The notes: generated by a model from the sequence alone, not told the origin. Numbered from the stretch's first letter, positions 1 through 9,551 are shown. The stretch: 43,490 nt of DNA from Vallitalea sp. (GCA_025210235.1 JAOASG010000051.1:1-43490), one strand, 5' to 3'. Numbers and translations: made by a program.

Positions 1-248
1 CCAATTTTTTGGAGTTGAAATATATTTTTCTGCAAAAATATCTTTCTAATTATAAAACAAAGTAGTAATACACAAGTGTAAATAGATATTTGCAAAACAG
101 ATAATTCATTTCCAATAGATTGCACCATGCAATACATCATGATCATAAGAGGAATTGCACCTATAAAAATATCGAAGATGGATAAACAAACTATTTTTCT
201 ATACTCTATGTAATAATTACCAAGTAATTTTTTTAGATTTTTTAACAA
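1..248 (-). CDS. ABC half-transporter (exporter fold), partial
   Basis: This is the N-terminal part (about 82 residues) of a membrane protein that runs off the window edge. It begins LLKNLKKLLGNYYIEYRK and then has hydrophobic stretches from about residue 20 to 70, as in the transmembrane domain of ABC half-transporters. The start is TTG at 248, placed 7 nt after AGGAGG; the nearby ATG lies in a frame that stops within 13 codons. The TTG start overlaps the last codons of the preceding half-transporter, so the two are translationally coupled. The likely product is the second subunit of a heterodimeric exporter-fold ABC transporter. The ATPase domain lies outside the window, so the call rests on position and hydrophobicity. 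Confidence 0.65.
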   Translation of the reverse strand, partial: MLKNLKKLLGNYYIEYRKIVCLSIFDIFIGAIPLMIMMYCMVQSIGNELSVLQISIYTCVLLLCFIIRKIFLQKNIFQLQKI

Positions 249-1978
249 AATCCATCCTCCTTTCTATAACTTTTCCACATTTTTGTGTATATTCCATTCT
301 TGCTCATTAGTATTTTATGAGTTCCTTGTTCTACTATATTTCCTTCTTCTAGAACTATAATCTGATCTGCATGCTGAATTGTATTAAGGCGATGGGCAAT
401 AATAATCGCCGTCTTATTTTTAAGTAGCTGATCTAATGCTAATTGGATCTTTCTCTCATTTTCTAAATCTGCATAAGCTGTAGCCTCATCTAAAACAACA
501 ATCCGTGATTCTTTTAGAATACAGCGTGCTATGGATATTCTCTGTGCTTGCCCCATGCTGAGTTTTACCCCACTGTGAGCTATTTTTGTATAATATCCAT
601 TTGGTAAAGATGAAATAAAATCATGAATTTGTGCTTTCTTTGATGCTTCAATAATCTCTTCTTCTGTTTTATCCATTCCCATCCTTATATTTTCGTAAAG
701 AGTATCTTTAATTAAATAAACTTCTTGAAAAACATAGGCAATATTCTTCATGAGACATTCCGTAGATAATTCTTTAATGTTAATTCCCCCGATAGAAATA
801 ATTCCTTTCTGAATATCCCAAAATCTACCAACAAGCTGTGTGATTGTAGTTTTTCCTGAACCCGAAGCACCAACTAAAGCAATGGTCGAATTATTTCCCA
901 CCCTAAAGCTAACCTTATGAAGAATTTCAGTGCTTTCATATGAAAAGCTCACGTTATTAAATGTAATATCATGACTTATATTTTCTTCCAACTCTACATT
1001 CCCATCCTGTTGAATAGGAGTTTCAATAATTTTTCTTATATTACCTACTCCTGCAAGTAATATGTTTAATTCTTGGGATAGACTTAATAAAGACTTAAAG
1101 GATTCAAACAAAAATATACTTAAAATCATAATTAGTAAAAATGCCGGGAATTTAATATGACCTCTAATCAACATGTATCCTCCAATAGGAACAGAAAATA
1201 GTGTACCTGATTCTAGTAAAAGCATATAATTAACATAAAAAGGAACTGACTCCTTAGTGGTTTTAATCCAAAAATCAGAGTGTTCTTCTACGGAATCCCT
1301 AAATTGTTTAAAAGAAACCGAGGAAATGTTAAATGCTTTAAACACTTTCATTCCTTTTACGTATTGAATAATAGCAGTATTCATTTTTCTTTGGAAATGA
1401 TTATATGTCACCATATTTTTACTATAGTGTTTAAATGCTTGTTTTTGAGCAACCAATGCTAAAGCTACTGGAATGATCATAATAATCCCAAGAACTAGGT
1501 TAAAGTGAATCATGATAGCTAGAATAAAAATTGGTGAAATCATGGCTGTTACGAGGTCTGGAAGTTGGTGAGCTAAAAATAATTCTAGTTTTTCCACGTC
1601 TTCGTTTATAGTTTTTTTGATTTCTCCTATAGTATTCTTATTGAAAAAACCCATATTAAGTTTAGGAAGATGATTACATACTCTAATCCTTATTTCATAA
1701 AGAATATTGAAAGCTGCAATATGGGATAACATTCCCGACAAAATCCCAGCTACAATATTAATCCCTACAAAAATTACAATGTACTTACTAATAGCCCAAA
1801 GGTCTTTATATTGAATTTTGGTATCTGTGAGTACAATAATAACCTTAAATAGCATAAAATAAATAAGAGTACCAAAAACGGAGCCAATTACACTTAGTAC
1901 AATACTCCCAATTAGCATTCTTTTTTTATCTCCCGCCAATTTAAGTAAAAAGCGAATATTACTTAATTTATCCGTCAT
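242..1978 (-). CDS. ABC half-transporter, YbtP/IrtA-like (TMD-NBD fusion)
   Basis: A 578-residue exporter-fold ABC protein: six membrane segments within residues 20-300 and an ATPase domain after about 335. Walker A is GASGSGKT at 370-377, the Q-loop glutamine is near 418, and Walker B is VVLDEAT ending near 500. The signature is LSMGQ (473-477) instead of LSGGQ, a slightly unusual form. An AHQLPD motif at 136-141 follows a conserved acidic stretch; as I recall, similar motifs occur in half-transporters linked to siderophore uptake (YbtP/YbtQ, IrtA/IrtB). It lies 2 nt after the second ATPase gene and overlaps the next half-transporter. Placement behind a Fur-like box suggests import of a metal-metallophore complex, although drug or peptide export cannot be excluded. 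Its GGAGG site precedes ATG at 1978. Confidence 0.85.
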   Translation of the reverse strand: MTDKLSNIRFLLKLAGDKKRMLIGSIVLSVIGSVFGTLIYFMLFKVIIVLTDTKIQYKDLWAISKYIVIFVGINIVAGILSGMLSHIAAFNILYEIRIRVCNHLPKLNMGFFNKNTIGEIKKTINEDVEKLELFLAHQLPDLVTAMISPIFILAIMIHFNLVLGIIMIIPVALALVAQKQAFKHYSKNMVTYNHFQRKMNTAIIQYVKGMKVFKAFNISSVSFKQFRDSVEEHSDFWIKTTKESVPFYVNYMLLLESGTLFSVPIGGYMLIRGHIKFPAFLLIMILSIFLFESFKSLLSLSQELNILLAGVGNIRKIIETPIQQDGNVELEENISHDITFNNVSFSYESTEILHKVSFRVGNNSTIALVGASGSGKTTITQLVGRFWDIQKGIISIGGINIKELSTECLMKNIAYVFQEVYLIKDTLYENIRMGMDKTEEEIIEASKKAQIHDFISSLPNGYYTKIAHSGVKLSMGQAQRISIARCILKESRIVVLDEATAYADLENERKIQLALDQLLKNKTAIIIAHRLNTIQHADQIIVLEEGNIVEQGTHKILMSKNGIYTKMWKSYRKEDGFC

Positions 1979-1980
1979 TT

Positions 1981-2739
1981 TTAAACCTCCATCATAATGT
2001 TATCTCTTAGCTCCTTTATATACGGATTATTAGAAGAACGAAGTAGATTAATTGGTCCATAATCCACCTGCCTTCCAGAAGAAAGAATTAATATTTTATC
2101 TACAAGACTTGGTAGAACTCTAATATCATGAGTAATATAAATATAACTAAAAGAATACTTCTCTCTTAAATTGTTCAAGGTATTAAACAACTGTATTTTA
2201 GTGATAGTGTCAAGCATAGATTCAACTTCATCTAATATAATTATTTTTGGGTTTATAAGCAGAGCTCTAGCAATACTAAGTCTTTGTAATTCTCCACCAC
2301 TAAAACAGTTAGGTCTTTTATCTAAATCTATATTTCCAAGTCCAACATCTTTTAATATTGGATAAAGCAATGTATTTATTGGATTTTCAGATTTTATCAT
2401 CTTATGAATCTTTAGTACTTCTAAAAAGCTTTTTAAAACTGTAATATCACAATCGAAACTATTTTGTGGATTTTGTGTAACTACCTGTACTTTTTTTGCA
2501 CGCTCCATATTACTAAAATTAGATAGTAACTTTCCATCTATCAAGATGTCTCCGGATGAGTGTTTTGTCATACCTAAAACAGCATTGGCAATGGTTGTTT
2601 TTCCACTACCACTTTTTCCAATAATGCCTAATGCTTCTTTATCACCTAGGGTAAAACTAATATCATCAATAATTATTTTTTTCTTTTTTATAAATAATCC
2701 ATCACTAACATTGACACTAACATTTTTCAATTCCAGCAT
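1981..2739 (-). CDS. Peptide/nickel-type ABC importer ATPase, NikE/DppF-like
   Basis: A 252-residue ATP-binding subunit. Walker A is GKSGSGKT (about 41-48), the Q-loop region is QNPQNSFD, the signature is FSGGELQR, Walker B is IIILDEVESMLD and the switch histidine is in ITHD. I chose ATG at 2739 because GGAGG sits 5 nt upstream; an in-frame ATG at 2760 would place that Shine-Dalgarno inside the coding sequence. The start lies 23 nt inside the end of the preceding ATPase gene. It probably pairs with that ATPase to power the NikB/NikC-like permeases. The Walker B tail DEVESMLD is a mild departure from the usual DEPTSALD. Confidence 0.85.
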   Translation of the reverse strand: MLELKNVSVNVSDGLFIKKKKIIIDDISFTLGDKEALGIIGKSGSGKTTIANAVLGMTKHSSGDILIDGKLLSNFSNMERAKKVQVVTQNPQNSFDCDITVLKSFLEVLKIHKMIKSENPINTLLYPILKDVGLGNIDLDKRPNCFSGGELQRLSIARALLINPKIIILDEVESMLDTITKIQLFNTLNNLREKYSFSYIYITHDIRVLPSLVDKILILSSGRQVDYGPINLLRSSNNPYIKELRDNIMMEV

Positions 2740-3550
2740 AAATACCTCCGTTGATTCCATAAAAAAAGTCCGACATCATTGTCTCTGCATTTATTAAATC
2801 GGATAATGCCTTATCTCTTGTAGTTTTAAATAGTTTTTTTGTTTCTCCATGTGTAGTAACACTACCTTTATTCATAACGTAACAATAATCAGAAATCTTA
2901 TATGCTAATTCTAGATCATGGGTAATTAGTAAAATACTCACATTTGTCTCTTTATGTAACTCATAAATCATTTTTGCCATCTGATTTCTTAAGATAACAT
3001 CCATTCCTTTTGTAGGTTCATCCATTATTAGTAATTCTGGTGATCCACTAATACCTATAGCAGTTAACAAACGTTGCTTCATTCCACCACTTAACTGGTA
3101 TGGATATTCGTCCATAACTAAGTTAGGTTTTTCTAGCTTAACAAGGTGTAATAGTTTCTCTGCTTTTTTTCTTATATTTTCATGTTTTGAAACATGCTGT
3201 CTAAGTAGTAGAGACAATTGTTTACCGTTTTTCAAAAGAGGATTCAATGAACCAGAACAGTTTTGCATAACAATCCCAATATCCTTCCCTCTTACTTTAT
3301 TTAATTGTTTTTCAGTTAATAAAAGAAGGTTATTATTTTTATAGAGTATCTCTCCATCTATATATAGATTATCTGCCAATACTCCAACAATTGAAGATGC
3401 AAGCAAACTTTTTCCACTACCACTTTTACCAACTAAAGAACAAATTGTATTTTCCTTCACACTTAAATTCACACCATTAATAAGCAAGGTTTCTTTACAT
3501 GTTTTGGTTGATACTTTTAATCCATTAATTTCTAATATATTACGTCTCAT
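2717..3550 (-). CDS. Peptide/nickel-type ABC importer ATPase, NikD/DppD-like
   Basis: A 277-residue ATP-binding subunit with Walker A GKSGSGKS, Q-loop MQNCSGSLNP, signature LSGGMKQR, Walker B LLIMDEPTKGMD and switch region ITHD. The SLNP stretch after the Q-loop is typical of the Opp/Dpp/Nik ATPase group. Its ATG overlaps the stop of the NikC-like permease by one base (shared position 3550) and has GAGG upstream. It is the first of two non-identical ATPases in this importer. The substrate cannot be read from the ATPase; a chelated metal is inferred from the upstream Fur-like box. Confidence 0.87.
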   Translation of the reverse strand: MRRNILEINGLKVSTKTCKETLLINGVNLSVKENTICSLVGKSGSGKSLLASSIVGVLADNLYIDGEILYKNNNLLLLTEKQLNKVRGKDIGIVMQNCSGSLNPLLKNGKQLSLLLRQHVSKHENIRKKAEKLLHLVKLEKPNLVMDEYPYQLSGGMKQRLLTAIGISGSPELLIMDEPTKGMDVILRNQMAKMIYELHKETNVSILLITHDLELAYKISDYCYVMNKGSVTTHGETKKLFKTTRDKALSDLINAETMMSDFFYGINGGIYAGIEKC

Positions 3551-4365
3551 TAGCTTACCTCACGATCTAAAAATAATGTTTTGCAATTTTCCGACAACCT
3601 CAGTAATAAAAGAATAGAAAAAAATTGGAATAACCCAGGAAAAATCATTAATCCTGGAGAACGATTAATGAAACGCAATGATTCTTTTAACATATTTCCA
3701 ATTTCTGGTTGAGGTGGTTGAACACCAAATCCAATAAATGAATAGGAAGAAATTGCAATAATTATATGACCTATAAATAAAGCAAAAGTGGGTAGTAGCA
3801 TCCTCAAACATTTTTTTACCAAATGATTTTTAATTATCACAAAATCACTTGCCCCAAGCACACGTAGAACTTTAATATAATCTTCATTTTTTATAATTTT
3901 TATCTCGCTTCTGACTATTTTAGAGTTAGAAACTACTGTATATACAATCATTAGAGAAATAAGACACCTCATATTTGCCCCCGTTAGTGAAGACATTAGG
4001 ATAGCAAGAATTATCATAGGAAAGCTTAATAGTAAATTTGAAATTTGGTAGAATATTTCATCGATAATTCCACCATAATAACCCAAAATAATTCCAAGAA
4101 TAATACCTATAGCAAAAGATATTATCTGCACGAATAGAGCGATCGTAAATGTATATCTAAATCCAATCACAGTCCTTATAAAGACATCTCTTCCAAATTG
4201 ATCTGTTCCAAACAAATGCTGTAAAGAAGGAGATGTAAAGGAATCTTTTGAGTTAACTAAATTAGCTTCAGGGAATATAATCCCTGAAGTGAATATAAAT
4301 AAAAAGAATATAGTAATCAGGGTAATAGATATTATTATTTTTCTCTTTTTATGTTTTAATTTCAC
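3550..4365 (-). CDS. ABC importer permease, NikC/DppC-like
   Basis: A 271-residue inner-membrane permease. It has an N-terminal membrane segment at about residues 10-30, a short extracytoplasmic part containing HLFGTDQFGRDVF (the usual start of the DppC/NikC transmembrane domain), and four to five more helices. The cytoplasmic EAA-type loop is EDYIKVLRVLGASD. The start is GTG with GGAGG about 7 nt upstream and overlaps the end of the NikB-like gene by 4 nt. It should form the translocation pore with the upstream permease. Confidence 0.87.
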   Translation of the reverse strand: MKLKHKKRKIIISITLITIFFLFIFTSGIIFPEANLVNSKDSFTSPSLQHLFGTDQFGRDVFIRTVIGFRYTFTIALFVQIISFAIGIILGIILGYYGGIIDEIFYQISNLLLSFPMIILAILMSSLTGANMRCLISLMIVYTVVSNSKIVRSEIKIIKNEDYIKVLRVLGASDFVIIKNHLVKKCLRMLLPTFALFIGHIIIAISSYSFIGFGVQPPQPEIGNMLKESLRFINRSPGLMIFPGLFQFFSILLLLRLSENCKTLFLDREVS

Positions 4366-5294
4366 CCTGTTTCCCTCCTGTCAAGGTAGCTATATAATAT
4401 ATCTGCAATCATATTTGCTACAGATACCAGTAAACCTAGAACTAAAGTTGCGCTAGCAACGACCATATAATCTTTAAGATTTACTGCCTTCATAAGAAGT
4501 GTTCCAAACCCAGAAATTGAAAAAATACTCTCCATAAGAACACTTGAGCCTAGAAAACTAGAAAAAGCAAGGGTAGAAGCTGCGACAATTGGGGCTAATA
4601 CGTTTTTGAGTACATGGTGAAGCAAAATCTTATTTTGCTTCATCCCTAGAGCCCGTGCACTCAATACAAATTGCTCCTCTAGAACAAGTAACGTTTTATG
4701 TTTTACTATCGTGATCAAATTACCTGTGTAAATAACACCTATTAGAACTCCAGGTAATATTAAACAACTATTACTTCTTTTTCCCACGATTTTAAGAATT
4801 CCAAACCGTACACTTAATAGCCAAACAATAAATAAGCTTATCCAAAATACTGGAATTGACATTGACAATACAGACCACCACCTAGCCAATTTATCCAGTA
4901 TTCCATTTTTATGAATAGCAGAAAGTATCCCTATACTAGTACCTAATAAAAAATATACTACTAAAGAAATAAGTACCATTACTAGTGTCTTCTTTATAGG
5001 TTCAGAGATTTTATTGTTTATACTTTGCCCATCTAAATATGATTTTCCTAGATCTCCTTTTATAACATTACTTAACCAATCTATGTACATTTCAACAAAA
5101 TTCCTATTCAATCCTTTACTTTCAATAAACTCTTGCGCATACTCATCAGATATAGCCATAGTATGACTTTTCTCTCTTAGAATACGAGTAGCAGTATCTC
5201 CAGGCGCATAATAAAGAAATGCAAAGGACAACAGCGAGATGAGAATAATGGTTGGAATTATAAAAACAATACGTTTAATAATAATTCTCATCAT
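4362..5294 (-). CDS. ABC importer permease, NikB/DppB-like
   Basis: A 310-residue permease with an N-terminal helix (about 8-28), the DppB-type segment YAPGDTATRIL, and five further membrane segments. The EAA loop EQFVLSARALGMKQNKILLHHVLKN is present; it contacts the ATPase. It starts 3 nt after the stop of the solute-binding lipoprotein and overlaps the NikC-like gene by 4 nt. Two consecutive ATG codons occur at the start; the first is taken. The two-permease, two-ATPase composition matches the Opp/Dpp/Nik superfamily. Confidence 0.87.
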   Translation of the reverse strand: MMRIIIKRIVFIIPTIILISLLSFAFLYYAPGDTATRILREKSHTMAISDEYAQEFIESKGLNRNFVEMYIDWLSNVIKGDLGKSYLDGQSINNKISEPIKKTLVMVLISLVVYFLLGTSIGILSAIHKNGILDKLARWWSVLSMSIPVFWISLFIVWLLSVRFGILKIVGKRSNSCLILPGVLIGVIYTGNLITIVKHKTLLVLEEQFVLSARALGMKQNKILLHHVLKNVLAPIVAASTLAFSSFLGSSVLMESIFSISGFGTLLMKAVNLKDYMVVASATLVLGLLVSVANMIADILYSYLDRRETG

Positions 5295-5297
5295 AGT

Positions 5298-6839
5298 TTA
5301 TTGTGCTCTAACTTCAGATAGATCTATGTTGAAATAGTTATAATCAAACTTAAATCCTGTAAATTTCCCATTATGAATTGCATACTTATATCCAGTATAA
5401 ATTGGTATTGATGAACACGCTTCATAAAAAGATTTCCATAGTCTATCTATTGCTTCTTTGAACTCTTTGTTGCTAGTTGCACTAATTACTTTTTGTCCAG
5501 CAGTTTTTACATCTTCGTTAATACCTAATCCCAGTCCAAACATAGAATAATTATCCTCTAAGCCATAAAAAGATATAGTAGCTAACGTAGGTTCAAACCA
5601 AGGAGTAGCAATCGTTAAGTCATATTCTCCATCTTTAATATGTTGATAAGCTTGTTCAGTCTCTAAAGCAACAATATTTACCGCAATTCCAATCTTTTTA
5701 AATTCAGATTGAACAAATACAGCAATATCTTTCTCTTCCGGTGATGCATTGCAAACATAATCTAATTCAATTGCCTTACCATCTTTTTTAAGTATTTCTT
5801 TGTCATATTCATATCCAGATTTTTTAAGTATTTTTTTAGCTAAATCAATATCATAATCAAATTCTTTTTCCTTTGTCGAACCATCAAAAAATTTAGGATT
5901 CATTATGTGACCACAAGGATTAGGGATTCCGAAAAACACAGTCTCCATTAATTGCTCTCTATCAATTACATGCTCTAAAGCTCTTCGTAAATTAATATCA
6001 GTTAGCGGTCCATTATTCCAATTCATTCCTATTGCTTTAACAGAAGTATAATTATCTTTATCTTCCATTACACAATGATACTTTTCATTTCTTTTTAATG
6101 AATCAATACTTGAATAAGGTATTGAAGAATGATGCTCTGTGTATCCAATTAAATCAACTTGATTACTTTCCAAAGCCATTACTCTAGCATCAGGATCAGG
6201 AATTACAATCCACTGAACTTTTTCTAAAGATACCTTTTTATTTTCATTCCAATAATCTTCATTTTTCACTAAAATAGCTTCAACGTCCTTATTATATTCC
6301 TTAAGCTTAAAAGGACCTGTTCCATTAAAATTAATAATATTACCATCACTATCTACAGAATCAATAGGAAGAGCTACAATCTTCATTAACTCTTTTGTAA
6401 AGCCTAGATTTGAAGATTTAAATTTGACTTTTAATATGTAATCATCAACTATTTCTGTAGCATCCATTGTATTAACATAGGAGCACATAAATTGTTTGCC
6501 TAATGTTTCTAAATCATATTTACATGCTCTTGCATCAAATAAAGAACCATCATGAAACTTAATATTCTCCTGAAGGTGCAATACATACTCCGTTGCATCC
6601 TCATTAACATCCCACTTCTTTATCAGACCAGGAATTGCATTAAACTTTTCATCCATTTCTACAAAAGAATCACTAATTAATGTGAGTCCCTCTCTTGATG
6701 ACTTAAAATCGTCTATGGCTCCCACCTTCAACATTGTTTCTTTGACAGGTTCTTTTGTATTAACTGTATTTTTTGAACCACAACCAGTTACTCCAACTAG
6801 AACTAAAATCATTATAAGTATAGCTGTATGTTTTTTCAT
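5298..6839 (-). CDS. Solute-binding lipoprotein, family 5 (NikA/DppA/OppA-like)
   Basis: A 513-residue extracytoplasmic binding protein. Residues 1-20 form a lipoprotein signal ending VGVTGC, so Cys20 should be lipidated. The body contains family-5 landmarks: LIKKWDVNEDATEYVLHLQENIKFHDGS near 70-97, FNGTGPFKL near 170, and the DINLRRALEHVIDRE segment near 285. It is the first gene after a Fur-like box and a hairpin, and AGGAGG precedes ATG. Members of this family bind peptides, nickel chelates or opine metallophores. With two exporter-fold half-transporters in the same operon and probable iron control, a metallophore is my preferred ligand; this is an inference. Confidence 0.87.
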   Translation of the reverse strand: MKKHTAILIMILVLVGVTGCGSKNTVNTKEPVKETMLKVGAIDDFKSSREGLTLISDSFVEMDEKFNAIPGLIKKWDVNEDATEYVLHLQENIKFHDGSLFDARACKYDLETLGKQFMCSYVNTMDATEIVDDYILKVKFKSSNLGFTKELMKIVALPIDSVDSDGNIINFNGTGPFKLKEYNKDVEAILVKNEDYWNENKKVSLEKVQWIVIPDPDARVMALESNQVDLIGYTEHHSSIPYSSIDSLKRNEKYHCVMEDKDNYTSVKAIGMNWNNGPLTDINLRRALEHVIDREQLMETVFFGIPNPCGHIMNPKFFDGSTKEKEFDYDIDLAKKILKKSGYEYDKEILKKDGKAIELDYVCNASPEEKDIAVFVQSEFKKIGIAVNIVALETEQAYQHIKDGEYDLTIATPWFEPTLATISFYGLEDNYSMFGLGLGINEDVKTAGQKVISATSNKEFKEAIDRLWKSFYEACSSIPIYTGYKYAIHNGKFTGFKFDYNYFNIDLSEVRAQ

Positions 6840-6860
6840 ACTTTTCCTCCTAAATATAAT

Positions 6861-6892
6861 TATGGGTGGTCAGCCAAAGCTAACCACCCATA
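6861..6892 (-). terminator. Hairpin between araC-type gene and importer operon
   Basis: Two 14-nt arms (6861-6874 and 6879-6892) pair with one mismatch around a CAAA loop. The sequence after it on the minus strand is A/T-rich but lacks a clean U-run, so it may end or attenuate read-through from the regulator gene, or protect the 5' end of the importer mRNA. Confidence 0.5.
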
Positions 6893-6895
6893 TTG

Positions 6896-6914
6896 TAATT
6901 GATTATCATTATCA
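6896..6914 (-). promoter_or_regulatory. Fur-like operator
   Basis: Read on the minus strand, GATAATGATAATCAATTAC matches 16 of 19 positions of the classical Fur consensus (GATAATGATAATCATTATC), including the first 14 in a row. A possible -10 (TACAAT, 6892-6897) touches its edge. It lies 57 nt upstream of the solute-binding protein gene and points to repression of the importer by iron-loaded Fur. Confidence 0.75.
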
Positions 6915-6935
6915 TTTTCTACTCCATTTCTATTT

Positions 6936-7868
6936 TTAATGCTCCATTCCGTTTTTTTGTTTTCGGAATGTACTAGGTAATACCCCAAAAATAGATTTAA
7001 AAGCATTAGAAAATTTGCTGGGATTGTTGTACCCAACAGATACAGCTATCTCTAGTATGCTAGATTTTGTTTCATGGAGCATATTAGCAGCTAAGTTCAT
7101 TCGTAATTTCTTTAAATATTGATATGGGGATTCTCCATAAATATTTTTAAATATTGTATTAAACGAAGAATAACCTATTCCATTTTCACGAACAACTTTT
7201 TCAATAGATATTGGCCTATTATATTTTTTAGTTATTATCCCATGTATAGATTTCACCTTATTGACCTGTTCCCTAGAAAAATATTGACTATCTTTATTAG
7301 TTAGAATATCATTATATTTACTTTTAGAAATACATGTTAGTATCTCTAAAACCCTCAGGAAAATAATATCTGTATTAGATGTAACGTGTGCATTATAAAT
7401 ATCATTAAAAAGTTCTATAAGTTTGGTAGAATTATTATATTTATACCATCTATTATTTAAGGTGATAATTGAAATCAATTCTCTAATGTTAATATTAAAT
7501 TTATTTAGAAAAAAATTATCCTCATCATCAATTTTATCCAATTCTATTATAATTGCACAACCAATATACACACCAACAGGATAATTAGACTCAAGAATCC
7601 ATTCTTCACTTTCTTGAGTAGCCATCACAGTAATTTCATTTTCTCCTCTGTATGAAAAGGTGTGATTAGAAAATTCACATTCAAATCGTCCAACTTTAGT
7701 AAAATCAATACGAAAAACATCTTTTCCTTTATGTTTTCCACCTATACCATCTTCTGAGTGCAGATTGCATAACTCAAACGAAAGTGCTGGAGTAAAAGTA
7801 TACTTTTCAAAATTACAAATGTTATTATTATAGCAAACAGAAAATGTTTGACTTTTTTTCTCTTCCAT
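6936..7868 (-). CDS. AraC-family transcriptional regulator
   Basis: A 310-residue regulator. The last 100 residues carry a double helix-turn-helix of the AraC type: ISIEKVVRENGIGYSSFNTIFKNIYG as the first motif and ILEIAVSVGYNNPSKFSNAFKSIFG as the second, ending in PSTFRKQ. The N-terminal 200 residues have no domain I can name and may sense a ligand. I chose ATG at 7868 because GAAGGGGAAG lies just before it; a TTG five codons upstream would put that site in the coding region. It is the first gene of the block and same-strand with the importer, so it probably activates it, as YbtA-type regulators do for metallophore uptake in response to the metallophore. Confidence 0.85.
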   Translation of the reverse strand: MEEKKSQTFSVCYNNNICNFEKYTFTPALSFELCNLHSEDGIGGKHKGKDVFRIDFTKVGRFECEFSNHTFSYRGENEITVMATQESEEWILESNYPVGVYIGCAIIIELDKIDDEDNFFLNKFNINIRELISIITLNNRWYKYNNSTKLIELFNDIYNAHVTSNTDIIFLRVLEILTCISKSKYNDILTNKDSQYFSREQVNKVKSIHGIITKKYNRPISIEKVVRENGIGYSSFNTIFKNIYGESPYQYLKKLRMNLAANMLHETKSSILEIAVSVGYNNPSKFSNAFKSIFGVLPSTFRKQKNGMEH

Positions 7869-7914
7869 ATACTTCCCCTTCAAAAAACTTCTCTTTTGTT
7901 AGAAATAACCTCAC

Positions 7915-8469
7915 CTAACTTAGATTTTCCTTATAATACTTTCTAACTGTATTCATATTAACAGCCCAAATAATCAATGTTGTAAATCCAGTTATAACAC
8001 CTATTACAACAATAATACTCTTAACATCATTGCTCATATTAATTGTTAATGTAGTAGTAATAATTAATATCATCTGTAGAATAAGAATAGCTCTTTGAGC
8101 TGTTTTCATTGTAAGCATTAACTGAGTATATTCATTCTCTAAAAGTCTTATAGTTCCCTCATATATGTAGAATATCAAACCTAGTAAAAATAATTGAGTT
8201 AAAGTTGTTATAACTAAATTAATAATTATACTCTCGTCATACATTACAAACGGTTTAATAAATGTAACAACATCTACAACAATACATGCTATGCCAAAGT
8301 AACTAGATATCTTAAAGCTAGGTATATTTGTTTCATTATGTAGATTTATTACTGCATTCATGATTATTATATATCCAACTATATCTGGTAATAAGTCAAA
8401 TCTATTAATATTTATATTTATAAATATAAATGCCATTCCCCATAATATTAACCTATAATATTTATCCAT
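7915..8469 (-). CDS. Hypothetical multi-pass membrane protein
   Basis: A 184-residue protein with about five predicted membrane segments (near residues 8-26, 55-75, 83-105, 126-146 and 152-172) and few charged residues. The start RLILWGMAFIFININI followed by DLLPDIVGYIII resembles small uncharacterised Clostridia membrane proteins. A GAGGAGAG site precedes ATG. I do not recognise a function. The gap to the AraC gene is only 46 nt, so the two may be co-transcribed. Confidence 0.7.
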   Translation of the reverse strand: MDKYYRLILWGMAFIFINININRFDLLPDIVGYIIIMNAVINLHNETNIPSFKISSYFGIACIVVDVVTFIKPFVMYDESIIINLVITTLTQLFLLGLIFYIYEGTIRLLENEYTQLMLTMKTAQRAILILQMILIITTTLTINMSNDVKSIIVVIGVITGFTTLIIWAVNMNTVRKYYKENLS

Positions 8470-8586
8470 ATTATTCTCTCCTCATTTTTTAGTTCTAAAA
8501 AATCTCAATTTTATATTCTATGTTAATTTTGTAGAATTACAAATCAAACATATTGTATTAAAGATTGAACTGAATGTAGTTTTAAA

Positions 8587-9450
8587 TTATTTAACAAGTT
8601 CTGATACCAATTTATTTGTAAAACATGGTTTATACCTTAAATTAAGTAAATCCTCTCTACCCTGTTTACCATCTTTATATGTATACTCTAATGTATAGAT
8701 CATCTCATATACATTAAATCTCTTTTCATCCTCAGGTTTTACATAGCTAAATACCTCCAGAGAATTACTTGCTTCGTGTGGAAGAGATAATTCATCAATC
8801 GCTAAAAAAATCTTATCTTCTTTCTTATCATGAATATTGGTATTTTCCACTGGAAAAGTAATATTACTACTATCATTATCAACAAAATGCATATATACGA
8901 AATCATTGGTTTCATCATATAGTCTAGACGTAACTTTATTAACTGTTATACTATCTTCTAAACTATAATATTGAGATACTTGGCCGGAATTAGAAGCACT
9001 AGACATAGTAGACTTCAAATCATTATTTCCACCTTTAGTTAATATAAGCTTTCCTATATCTACATTTTGAGTTAAACCATTGCTATATGTAATAACTGCA
9101 TCTTCTAATATAATTTCATCATTTCCATCAAAATTTAATAGAGAATATGGAGCTTGAAGAAAAGCAATATTAGCTTTATAGTGTGTTGTATCATATGCAT
9201 CTCCATTCTGTGCATAAAATGTTAAATCATGTTTAGGAAAATACACATTTAACAATTTATTATTATCATTCAAGTTACTAATATAATAAAATCTCATATT
9301 AACATCTTGATTTTCATATACTCTATCTTCAATATAATGTTCTAAAACAATAGGTTCATCTAATTGTTGAGCGTTGTAATATAAAATATTTCCTATTAAG
9401 CTAAAAATAATTAATAGTACACATGAAACGTATAGCTTGTGCTTTTTCAC
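8587..9450 (-). CDS. Hypothetical secreted or membrane-anchored protein
   Basis: A 287-residue protein with a basic N-terminus and one hydrophobic segment at about 6-25 (LYVSCVLLIIFSLIGNILYY) that could be a signal peptide or anchor, then a hydrophilic extracytoplasmic part rich in Asp, Asn, Tyr and Ser. No domain is recognised. The start is GTG with AAAGGGGAG upstream. The alternating short hydrophobic strands suggest a beta-rich fold, which is only an impression. It sits between a small membrane protein and a secreted LRR protein on the same strand, with gaps over 100 nt on each side. Confidence 0.65.
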   Translation of the reverse strand: MKKHKLYVSCVLLIIFSLIGNILYYNAQQLDEPIVLEHYIEDRVYENQDVNMRFYYISNLNDNNKLLNVYFPKHDLTFYAQNGDAYDTTHYKANIAFLQAPYSLLNFDGNDEIILEDAVITYSNGLTQNVDIGKLILTKGGNNDLKSTMSSASNSGQVSQYYSLEDSITVNKVTSRLYDETNDFVYMHFVDNDSSNITFPVENTNIHDKKEDKIFLAIDELSLPHEASNSLEVFSYVKPEDEKRFNVYEMIYTLEYTYKDGKQGREDLLNLRYKPCFTNKLVSELVK

Positions 9451-9551
9451 TTATTTATCTCCCCTTTATAATTCTATAAATTATCATCAAACAATATTTT
9501 AACATTTTTGTTATTGTTATACTAGAAGATTTTCAAATAATATTTATACCA

